A stretch of 6,283 bases of DNA. Source: Actinomycetota bacterium (GTDB lineage: Bacteria; Actinomycetota; Actinomycetes; Actinomycetales; Microbacteriaceae). The stretch lies in the NCBI GenBank assembly GCA_009703545.1, contig WLFX01000060.1, positions 1 to 6,283 of the forward strand, written 5' to 3'. This document shows positions 1 through 5,267 of the stretch, in pieces (positions within the stretch are counted from its first letter, which is position 1; every line of letters begins with the position of its first letter). A program made the position numbers and the translations under genes. The notes under the pieces were generated by a model. That model was given only the letters and a program-made list of their open reading frames with translations. It ran no database searches and was not told the origin of the DNA.

Positions 1-317
1 CCGTCGACGATCGTGACGTCGCCGAGAAACTGTGGGGGGACCGCGTCTCGTATGCCTATCCGATGAAGTCGTTTCTCGACGCCGGGGTCAAACTCATCCT
101 CGGGTCCGATGCTCCCGTCGCACCGCTTGACCCGTGGCACACTATCGAGATGGCGACCGCGCGAACTGCCGATGGTCGGCCAGCATGGCACCCAGAGGAA
201 GCCTTAACTCGTTCCCAAGCAATCAAGGCGTCGTCACGGACAACGATTGATGTCGGTCAGCCCGCAGATCTCATCTTTGTGGGTCCCGACGGAGTAATTC
301 CGTTTATCGAACTTTAG
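1..317 (+). CDS. YtcJ-like amidohydrolase, C-terminal part (5'-truncated by window edge)
   Basis: The reading frame is open from base 3 and ends with TAG at 315-317, giving 104 residues; the N-terminus lies outside the window. The visible part matches the end of the amidohydrolase family 3 (YtcJ-type) metal-dependent hydrolases. It has an LxxxGV segment followed by GSDAPV (window residues 34-39), whose Asp36 corresponds to the conserved metal-site aspartate. Next come a DPWHTIEMA stretch, a PEEALTRSQAI helix and a closing GQPADLIFV motif, typical of the small beta-sandwich that ends these enzymes. The family hydrolyses C-N bonds in amide or cyclic N-containing substrates in the cytoplasm, but its true substrates are mostly unknown. 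The region between the helix and GQPADL is short, which I take to be subgroup variation and not damage. The gene converges on the permease gene, so it is not in that operon. The family call is fairly sure; the specificity is unknown. Confidence 0.8.
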   Translation, partial: VDDRDVAEKLWGDRVSYAYPMKSFLDAGVKLILGSDAPVAPLDPWHTIEMATARTADGRPAWHPEEALTRSQAIKASSRTTIDVGQPADLIFVGPDGVIPFIEL

Positions 318-369
318 AGGTCCGAATACCGCGGGCTCCCCTCGGCTGCGCATTCGCGACGAGAAGCAA

Positions 370-399
370 ATTGGCCCCGAGCGTTTACTCGGGGCCAAT
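370..399. terminator. Perfect 12-bp stem hairpin between convergent genes, probable bidirectional terminator
   Basis: Bases 370-381 (ATTGGCCCCGAG) and 388-399 (CTCGGGGCCAAT) are perfect reverse complements around a 6-base loop, CGTTTA. The hairpin starts 53 bases after the amidohydrolase stop and lies 42 bases beyond the permease stop on the other strand, in the only gap between the two converging genes. On the minus strand the stem is followed by TTGCTTCTC, a modest T-rich tail. On the plus strand there is no T-run. It therefore looks best as the permease terminator, with weaker action in the other direction. Hairpins with poor U-tracts are common in high-GC actinobacteria. The rest of the 124-bp gap shows nothing else clear. 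Confidence 0.75.
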
Positions 400-441
400 C
401 TCACAGCGGTGAAGCTTTGTGTGAATCGATGACGGTAACCC

Positions 442-1884
442 TTAGTCGAAGGCGACCGCCGTTTGACCGAACTGCGACTTGTCGGCTGCCGCAACACGTC
501 GCTCGTTGTCCAAGTCGAGATTCCGGGCAAGAATCAGGTAGGCAACGGCGGAGGCGATTACTCCGACGAACAACGCGAGATCGGCGCCACCAAGTGCCGC
601 TGCAATCGGGCCAGTGAACCAGACAGTCACGACGAACGGAATCATTGCGACAATTCCAATCACGTACGACGCGAGTCCTCGCCATCCCCAGTTCCCGTAG
701 ATACCGTTCGCCTTGAAGATTTCGCGAACGGCATAATTGCCCCGACGAACAAAGTAGTAGTCCACGAGGTTGACTGCGGTCCACGGCACCAGGATGTAAA
801 GAAGGATAACCAGGAAGCTTCCGAAGTTTCCAAGGAACTCGCCTGTGCTGAACAGTGAACCAATCAACGCCGCCACCGTGATGAGAACGCAGGCGATTAC
901 CCGCACTCGGATCGTCGGCTTCACGGGTCGGATTGAATCACCTATGGTGATGACCTCAATACACGCGGCATACACGTTGACCGTGATGACGGTGATGAGC
1001 CCGGGAAGTGCGGAGAGCAATAGCCAGTAGCCGGAACCGGGCAAAATCATGTCAGCGGCTGCACTGACACCGTCAAGTGGGGCGGTTCCAGAGAATGCTG
1101 CTGCGACGAGAGCGCCGAGTGCCATCAGCCATGCTGCACCAATGAACACGCCACCGTAGGTGAACCAGAGCGCTTTCGCAGGACTTGTCTGAGGCGGGAG
1201 ATAACGCGAGTAGTCGGAAACGTAGGGCGCCCATCCCAGTGCGTAGGCGGCCGCGGCACCGAACTGAATGAGGAACGCCGCGATGTTGAAGTCATTGAAG
1301 GTGAGCTGCGCAGGGTCGAGTGGGACAACGATCAACGCACCCACAGTGAAGATCCCGAAGGTCGCGAGAAACAGCAAAGTCAGCCATTTCTGAGTTGCGT
1401 GGATCCAGTGGTAGCCGAAAATTGCCAGTACCAGTGAGACGGCACTGATGAGCACGTACCAGAGAGTGTTCGCTTCAACGCCGGTTGTCATATTGAGGAT
1501 TTGCGCCCCAAGCATCTGGTTGAACATATTGAAACCGACGAGGCTGAAAACCACGATTGCGCATATCAGGATCACGCCACGGTAACCGAATTGAGCACGC
1601 GACTGAATCATCTGAGGCAGTCCGAGTTGTGGGCCTTGTGCTGAGTGGAATGCGGTGAAAATCGTTCCGACGGCAACTCCGAGCACTATTGCGGTCAGCG
1701 ACGTGAGCAGGCTTGCGCCCATTGCAGCGCCGAGCATGCCGGTGGCGAGTGTTGTCACGTTGGCGTTGGACATGAACCACAACGGGAATAGCGTCGATGC
1801 TTTGCCCCGTCGTTCGTTGAGTGGAACCCAATCAATCGAGCGGGCTTCGATGCCGCTCGTTGGGTTCTTGGTTGTGCTGGACAT
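442..1884 (-). CDS. NCS1-family permease (purine-cytosine permease / cytosine-permease-like)
   Basis: This 480-residue protein is an inner-membrane secondary transporter of the nucleobase:cation symporter-1 family (PF02133). That family carries nucleobases, hydantoins, allantoin or vitamin-like heterocycles. Visible evidence: a hydrophilic start with IDWVPLNERRGKA (17-29), then about twelve hydrophobic segments. Family marks are GPQLGLPQMIQSR (84-96) followed by FGYRG, DYSRYLP (224-230), and VPWTAVNLVDYYFVRRG (366-382). The length is typical for CodB-like members. The ATG at 1884 is supported by AAGGAG (bases 1891-1896 on the minus strand) with a 6-base spacer. This is the best Shine-Dalgarno in the window and fits a transcript with a real leader. 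The LysR gene lies upstream in the same direction, with a 169-bp control region between them. The exact substrate cannot be told; a cytosine or purine carrier is only the default family name. Confidence 0.92.
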   Translation of the reverse strand: MSSTTKNPTSGIEARSIDWVPLNERRGKASTLFPLWFMSNANVTTLATGMLGAAMGASLLTSLTAIVLGVAVGTIFTAFHSAQGPQLGLPQMIQSRAQFGYRGVILICAIVVFSLVGFNMFNQMLGAQILNMTTGVEANTLWYVLISAVSLVLAIFGYHWIHATQKWLTLLFLATFGIFTVGALIVVPLDPAQLTFNDFNIAAFLIQFGAAAAYALGWAPYVSDYSRYLPPQTSPAKALWFTYGGVFIGAAWLMALGALVAAAFSGTAPLDGVSAAADMILPGSGYWLLLSALPGLITVITVNVYAACIEVITIGDSIRPVKPTIRVRVIACVLITVAALIGSLFSTGEFLGNFGSFLVILLYILVPWTAVNLVDYYFVRRGNYAVREIFKANGIYGNWGWRGLASYVIGIVAMIPFVVTVWFTGPIAAALGGADLALFVGVIASAVAYLILARNLDLDNERRVAAADKSQFGQTAVAFD

Positions 1885-1974
1885 CTTTTTCTCCTTATGT
1901 AGAAGTCATGGCCAAGTCAATTGCGACAAGTACCAGCATTAGTTGGCGAGGCTGATTAAGTTGAATCGACCTGC

Positions 1975-2024
1975 TTGATATCGAAATCTAGGGTCTTGTT
2001 CCCTATCGCACAAGTAGATATCAA
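1975..2024. repeat. Nested inverted repeat around the permease promoter
   Basis: TTGATATC at 1975-1982 is the exact reverse complement of GATATCAA at 2017-2024, centre to centre 42 bp (about four helical turns). Nested inside is a second inverted pair, TAGGG (1989-1993) and CCCTA (2001-2005), with almost the same centre. The structure spans the predicted -10 and -35 and ends at the predicted transcription start. It could bind a second, palindrome-recognising regulator, form an RNA or DNA stem, or be partly chance, since GATATC is itself a palindrome. Confidence 0.4.
1985..2013 (-). promoter_or_regulatory. Predicted promoter of the permease gene (-35 TTGTGC, 17 bp, -10 TAGATT)
   Basis: On the minus strand TTGTGC (2008-2013) is followed after exactly 17 bases by TAGATT (1985-1990). 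The -10 fits TANNNT and the -35 keeps TTG. Transcription would start near 1978 and give a leader of about 94 bases before the ATG at 1884, in line with the good Shine-Dalgarno there. The hexamers alone are weak evidence. Confidence rises because the spacing to the upstream CATAGG-N5-CCTATG site (54 bp from its centre to the first -10 base) and the CTTGT sequence at the -35 are the same as at the hisD-like promoter. Confidence 0.55.
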
Positions 2025-2029
2025 CCTAT
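2002..2029 (-). promoter_or_regulatory. Two extra operator half-sites (ATAGG) between the main site and the permease promoter
   Basis: Read on the minus strand, ATAGG occurs at 2025-2029 and again at 2002-2006, continuing from the ATAGG arm of the main site at 2047-2051. The half-sites are 22 and 23 bp apart, so they fall on nearly the same face of the helix. The last one lies between the -35 and -10. LysR-type proteins usually contact a strong site near -65 and a weaker activation site nearer the -35, which fits this spread. AACCTAT (2023-2029) and ATAGGTT (2037-2043) also form a 7-bp inverted repeat. Confidence 0.5.
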
Positions 2030-2035
2030 TGCAAC

Positions 2036-2052
2036 CATAGGTTTTGCCTATG
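2036..2052 (-). promoter_or_regulatory. Predicted LysR-type operator upstream of the permease (CATAGG-N5-CCTATG)
   Basis: The site is an interrupted palindrome with 6-bp arms and spacer TTTTG (CAAAA on the minus strand). It contains the T-N11-A pattern known for LysR-type regulators. Its centre (2044) lies 66 bp upstream of the predicted start of the permease transcript, the classic position of a LysR recognition site. The same arms and spacer length recur at 2990-3006. It begins one base after the LysR stop codon, so it could be mistaken for that gene's terminator, but it is AT-rich with no T-run. Confidence 0.65.
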
Positions 2053-2053
2053 T

Positions 2054-2992
2054 TTACTTTTTCCTGGGTCTGACCCGCTCGTCGAACTCGCCTGTCTGAC
2101 GGGACTCATTCAACATGTCTGTCGCCATGCGAACCAGTTCGGCGGTGACCGGGGAGAGAATTGTGTCCACACGGGAAACCAGCGCGATTGTGTCAAAAAG
2201 CGGCTCGGCAAATGGCGCCAACATCACGTTGGATGGGAATCCCGCACTTCGCGTCACGGCGCGCGAAACGATGGTGTCACCCATCCCGCGTCCGACAAGA
2301 CTGAGTGCAACTTCAACATTCTCGACTTCGATCAACGGTTCGAGTTTGAGCCCGATGACTTGAGCGCGTTCTGCAAGCTGGCGACGAGTCGGATCGCTCC
2401 ACCCGTAGTGGGCGTCGTAAAGAATGAGGGGCGCTTTCGGGATTTCATCAATTGTCATCGGACTAGCCACGCGGAGGGGATCGGCGCTCGCCCACATCAC
2501 TTCATCCCTCATGAGTGGTGTGACGTCGAGGCCATCGTCATCAATGGGCAGCACGACGAGGCCCGCCTCCAAATCGGCGGAACGAACAGCGGCCGCGACT
2601 TCGACCGAGTTTTGTCCAATGAGCCGAGTGCGAACTCCGGGGTGTTCGCGATGAAAGTGCTCGGCAAGATTCGAAAGGAAGTAGTACGACGCGTTCCTCA
2701 GCACGCCGAGGGAAGCGACGCCTCCTGTCATCCCGCGGAACGCTGAGAGCGAATCTTCTGCGCCGTCTGCCGCGTCAACCGCTCGGCGAGCCCACGGCAG
2801 GATCTCGATTCCGGCTGCAGTAAGCACGAGGTTGCGCGCGGTTCTCACAAACAACGCAAGTCCGTGATTATCTTCAAGTTTTCGTACGAGCCCTGACACC
2901 GTGGGCTGAGTGGTACCGAGGGCTTCCGCTGCTGCGGTAAACGAACCCAGGTTCGCGGAGAGGACGAACGCGCGAAGTTGAGCCAGTGTCAT
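2054..2992 (-). CDS. LysR-family transcriptional regulator
   Basis: This 312-residue protein has the LysR layout. An N-terminal winged helix-turn-helix covers about residues 1-60, with the recognition region near 17-40: GSFTAAAEALGTTQPTVSG, then LVRKLE. A linker helix follows, then an effector-binding domain from about residue 90 to 300. The family acts as cytoplasmic tetramers that bind T-N11-A sites and respond to a pathway metabolite. The start at 2992 gives the usual MTLAQLRAF opening. Before it, the minus strand reads TAGGAT, six bases, then ATG. Those bases can be read as a leaderless -10 or as a weak AGGA ribosome site. The gene sits between two copies of CATAGG-N5-CCTATG, so I infer it regulates the permease on one side, the hisD-like operon on the other, and itself. 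The effector cannot be read from the sequence. Confidence 0.93.
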   Translation of the reverse strand: MTLAQLRAFVLSANLGSFTAAAEALGTTQPTVSGLVRKLEDNHGLALFVRTARNLVLTAAGIEILPWARRAVDAADGAEDSLSAFRGMTGGVASLGVLRNASYYFLSNLAEHFHREHPGVRTRLIGQNSVEVAAAVRSADLEAGLVVLPIDDDGLDVTPLMRDEVMWASADPLRVASPMTIDEIPKAPLILYDAHYGWSDPTRRQLAERAQVIGLKLEPLIEVENVEVALSLVGRGMGDTIVSRAVTRSAGFPSNVMLAPFAEPLFDTIALVSRVDTILSPVTAELVRMATDMLNESRQTGEFDERVRPRKK

Positions 2993-3006
2993 AGGGAAAT
3001 CCTATG
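2990..3006 (+). promoter_or_regulatory. Predicted LysR-type operator upstream of the hisD-like gene, overlapping the regulator's start codon
   Basis: CATAGG (2990-2995) and CCTATG (3001-3006) form an inverted repeat around GAAAT, containing a T-N11-A motif. Arms and spacing are identical to the site at 2036-2052. The first CAT is the complement of the LysR start codon, and the site also covers TAGGAT (2999-3004, minus strand), the candidate -10 or ribosome site of that gene. Binding here would therefore block LysR expression while leaving the site 66 bp upstream of the predicted hisD-like transcript start. A degenerate half-site, TAAGG (3013-3017), lies where the second ATAGG lies on the permease side. 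Confidence 0.65.
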
Positions 3007-3028
3007 GCGTGGTAAGGCATCAATGGTC

Positions 3029-3057
3029 TTGTAAGGGGGTAAAACAAAAATTATGCT
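3029..3057 (+). promoter_or_regulatory. Predicted promoter of the hisD-like operon (-35 TTGTAA, 17 bp, -10 TATGCT), likely leaderless
   Basis: TTGTAA (3029-3034) and TATGCT (3052-3057) are separated by exactly 17 bases. The -10 is followed by six bases and then the ATG at 3064, so transcription would start at or very near the start codon. No Shine-Dalgarno is present; the nearest purine run is a G-tract ending 25 bases before the ATG. This is the usual pattern for leaderless actinobacterial genes. Confidence 0.55.
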
Positions 3058-3063
3058 GAAGCC

Positions 3064-4389
3064 ATGCGATTCACACCTATCGTTCTCGCGAACCTCGAGG
3101 GTTCCTTCCACCATCTCAAAAAACCGCTCATTGACGCTCCCGCAGCTCAACGAGACCCTGCGGTGATTGAGACAGTCTCCGGGATGTTGCTCGATATCGA
3201 GCGACGTGGACTGGACGCAGTGCGCGACTACGCCTCGCGCCTCGACAATTGGACGAAACCAGAATTCGAGTTGAGCACAGCCACGATTGCGTCAAGTGGC
3301 GACCGGCTGGCCCCGGATCTCCGTTCGGCGATCGAATTGGGTTCCGAGCGGACCAAAACCTTTGCTTCTGCTCAACGAAACCATCTCAAAGACTTTGAAA
3401 TGGAGATCCTTCCGGGACTGGTCGCTGGCTCACGGTACATACCGATTTCACGTGTTGGCGCTTATCTTCCCGCGGGACGATTCCCATTGACGGCAAGTGC
3501 ATTCATGACTGTTGGCGTGGCCAAGGTTGCGGGCGTCGAAACGGTAATTGCCTGCACGCCCCCTCAACCCGATGGCGGCGCGAACGATGCGGTCGTTTAT
3601 GCCGCGTACCTCTCCGGAGCAGACCGCGTGTTCACACTCGGTGGAGTCCAAGCACTCGCGGCGATGGCATTTGGACTGCTCGACGAGTTGCCAGTCGACA
3701 TGCTCGTGGGCGCGGGGAATGCCTTTGTTGCCGAAGCAAAGCGACAACTTTTTGGCACAGTCGCCATTGACCTTCTCGCCGGGCCCTCGGAAGTTGCGGC
3801 AATCGCGGACGAAACGGCAGATCCTGAAATCATTGCTGCTGACCTCCTCGGGCAGGCGGAACACGGGCCCAATTCACCCGCTGCGCTGGTGACAACCTCA
3901 GAGGAATTCGGTCGGGCGGTGATTGAGGCGGTTGATCGGCAACTGCTGACGTTGGCGACGGCCGAGATTGCCGGAGCCGCGTGGCGCGACTACGGGTCCG
4001 TCACGGTTGCGAATAATCGCGAGACCGCGGTCATTCTCATGGATGACCTTGCTCCGGAACACCTCGAAATTCAGACGGCGGACGACGAGTATTTCCACCG
4101 CACCTTGAAAAATTATGGATCGATATTCATTGGCCCATGGAGCACTGTTGCATACTCTGACAAGGGAATGGCTGGAACCAATCACGTGTTGCCCACAGCA
4201 GGTGGTGCAAAGCACAGCGCCGGGCTTTCAGTCGCCAGATTCTTGAAGCCTCTGACCTATCAGAAGGTCACCCAAGCAGCGACACCGGAATTGGCCGATG
4301 CCGTCCGCGTCATCTCGGACTCCGAGGGGATGGCCGCGCACAGTGCGACAGCCACGATGCGCCTCGATATCTTCTCGCCAGGAAACTAG
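3064..4389 (+). CDS. Histidinol dehydrogenase (HisD) family NAD-dependent dehydrogenase, probably a catabolic paralogue
   Basis: The product has 441 residues, full length for the HisD family, which uses NAD+ to oxidise an alcohol via an aldehyde to a carboxylate. By comparison with E. coli HisD the zinc ligands appear intact: Gln264 and His267 (in QAEHG), Asp366, and His426 (in EGMAAH). So are the catalytic pair Glu332-His333 (APEH) and the TNHVLPT motif (372-378). AGPSEV (239-244) is also present. Two points differ from biosynthetic HisD. The loop reads GAYLPAGRFPLTAS (132-145), which resembles catabolic HisD paralogues such as the sulfopropanediol dehydrogenase group. The normally invariant GPGN is GAGN (216-219). 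No other his genes flank it; a nitrilase follows at once. I infer a catabolic role on an unknown alcohol, possibly a nitrogen heterocycle. Biosynthetic HisD is the main alternative. Confidence 0.9.
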   Translation: MRFTPIVLANLEGSFHHLKKPLIDAPAAQRDPAVIETVSGMLLDIERRGLDAVRDYASRLDNWTKPEFELSTATIASSGDRLAPDLRSAIELGSERTKTFASAQRNHLKDFEMEILPGLVAGSRYIPISRVGAYLPAGRFPLTASAFMTVGVAKVAGVETVIACTPPQPDGGANDAVVYAAYLSGADRVFTLGGVQALAAMAFGLLDELPVDMLVGAGNAFVAEAKRQLFGTVAIDLLAGPSEVAAIADETADPEIIAADLLGQAEHGPNSPAALVTTSEEFGRAVIEAVDRQLLTLATAEIAGAAWRDYGSVTVANNRETAVILMDDLAPEHLEIQTADDEYFHRTLKNYGSIFIGPWSTVAYSDKGMAGTNHVLPTAGGAKHSAGLSVARFLKPLTYQKVTQAATPELADAVRVISDSEGMAAHSATATMRLDIFSPGN

Positions 4390-5192
4390 TGTCGAGTCGA
4401 GTTGTGCGCGTTCGTTGCGATGAACTTGCGCCAGCTATTGGGGATCTTCAGCGCAACAAAGAGCTGATTGAAGCAGCCGTCGTTGACGCAATGGCTAATG
4501 GAGTACAACTTTTAGTTCTGCCGGAACTTGCAACGAGTGGCTACTATCTTTTGGACCCCGCCGAGGCACTTTCCTGTTCGCTGGCGTCGACAGACGAATT
4601 CTTCATGCGGCTCAGTTCATTGCTGAAGGTTGACACCGTTGCCGTCGTTGGATTCTGCGAGAACGATGGTGGCGTGCTCTACAACTCCGCCATCGTGTTG
4701 ACGGCGGGGTCGGTCATTGGTGTTTACCGAAAGACGCACTTGTGGGACGCAGAGAAGGAATTGTTCAGCCCCGGAGGCGATGCTCCGACGGTCTTTGAGA
4801 CCCCCGTCGGATGCGTGGGAGTGCTGATTTGTTATGACCAGGAGTTCCCCGAGATGCCGAGGTCGCTTGCCTTGCAGGGTGCGGACATGATTGCGATTCC
4901 CACCAACTGGCCTGCGGTTCCCATGCCGTCTGGTGAGCACCCACCAGAGGTCATCCAGGCGATGGCAGCATCGCGGTCATCGCGAATACCTATGTTTTGT
5001 TGCGATCGACGAGGCACCGAACGCGGGAACACGTGGACAGAAGGGTCGGTGATCATCAATGCTGAGGGATGGCCTAGTGGCACGAAGGACAGCAACCATC
5101 GAGTCGATGCGGACATCGCAATTGATCGAGAGCGACTGACAATCGGACCCCGTAACCATGTCCTGGAGGATCGCCGCCCAGACCTTTATTGA
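4389..5192 (+). CDS. Nitrilase-superfamily carbon-nitrogen hydrolase (amidase-like)
   Basis: The product is 267 residues, a normal single-domain length. The catalytic residues of the superfamily are visible: Glu46 in VLPELATSGY, Lys115 in YRKTHLWD, and Cys148 in GVLICYDQEFPE, with a supporting Glu at about 122 in EKELFSPGG. The C-terminal RRPDLY is typical of amidase and N-carbamoyl-amidase-like branches. Such enzymes hydrolyse amides, N-carbamoyl compounds or nitriles in the cytoplasm. Translation starts at GTG 4389-4391, overlapping the preceding TAG by one base (TAGTG), with AGGA at 4380-4383 as ribosome site. No ATG is available near the expected N-terminus. The overlap implies one operon and coupled translation with the HisD-like enzyme, so the two probably serve consecutive or related steps. 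A plausible order is hydrolysis of an amide or ureide alongside alcohol oxidation, but the substrate is unknown. Confidence 0.9.
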   Translation: MSSRVVRVRCDELAPAIGDLQRNKELIEAAVVDAMANGVQLLVLPELATSGYYLLDPAEALSCSLASTDEFFMRLSSLLKVDTVAVVGFCENDGGVLYNSAIVLTAGSVIGVYRKTHLWDAEKELFSPGGDAPTVFETPVGCVGVLICYDQEFPEMPRSLALQGADMIAIPTNWPAVPMPSGEHPPEVIQAMAASRSSRIPMFCCDRRGTERGNTWTEGSVIINAEGWPSGTKDSNHRVDADIAIDRERLTIGPRNHVLEDRRPDLY

Positions 5193-5255
5193 GCCCACGA
5201 AAGCTAGTACAGGCACGAATACCTCAAGTCCAAACTCCTAAACACATTGCGGCAG

Positions 5256-5261
5256 TATCGT
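5256..5261 (+). promoter_or_regulatory. Possible leaderless -10 (TATCGT) before the amine oxidase
   Basis: TATCGT fits TANNNT and is followed by six bases and then GTG at 5268, the same spacing as at the hisD-like gene. No Shine-Dalgarno precedes the GTG. There is no convincing -35 and no CATAGG-N5-CCTATG site. The 75-bp gap after the nitrilase gene (5193-5267) also has no clear terminator, so read-through from the operon remains possible. Confidence 0.3.
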
Positions 5262-5267
5262 TTTGGG

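Noticed and set aside
401..784. Long open frame on the minus strand overlapping the permease end, 127 codons
   Set aside because: It overlaps the permease coding sequence in another frame, has Arg/Ser/Cys-rich content typical of a high-GC shadow, and shows no recognisable domain.
1895..1909. Four-codon leader frame (ATG ACT TCT ACA TAA, minus strand) before the permease
   Set aside because: It has no ribosome site of its own, no run of telling codons and no attenuator hairpin; probably chance, although it ends at the permease Shine-Dalgarno.
2023..2043. AACCTAT-N7-ATAGGTT as a terminator for the LysR gene
   Set aside because: The stem is short and AT-rich with no T-run, and its arms are the ATAGG half-sites that recur upstream of the hisD-like gene; an operator explains it better.
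3448..3864. Minus-strand open frame inside the hisD-like gene
   Set aside because: The plus strand here holds the conserved core of HisD; the opposite frame has no family features or start signals.
3064..5192. Part of a histidine-biosynthesis operon
   Set aside because: No hisC, hisB or other his gene follows; the next gene is a nitrilase-type hydrolase and the control region belongs to a LysR system.
5247..5249. TTG as an alternative upstream start for the amine oxidase
   Set aside because: It is in frame, but it lacks a ribosome site and only lengthens the polar region before the signal peptide; GTG 5268 fits the TANNNT-N6-start pattern.
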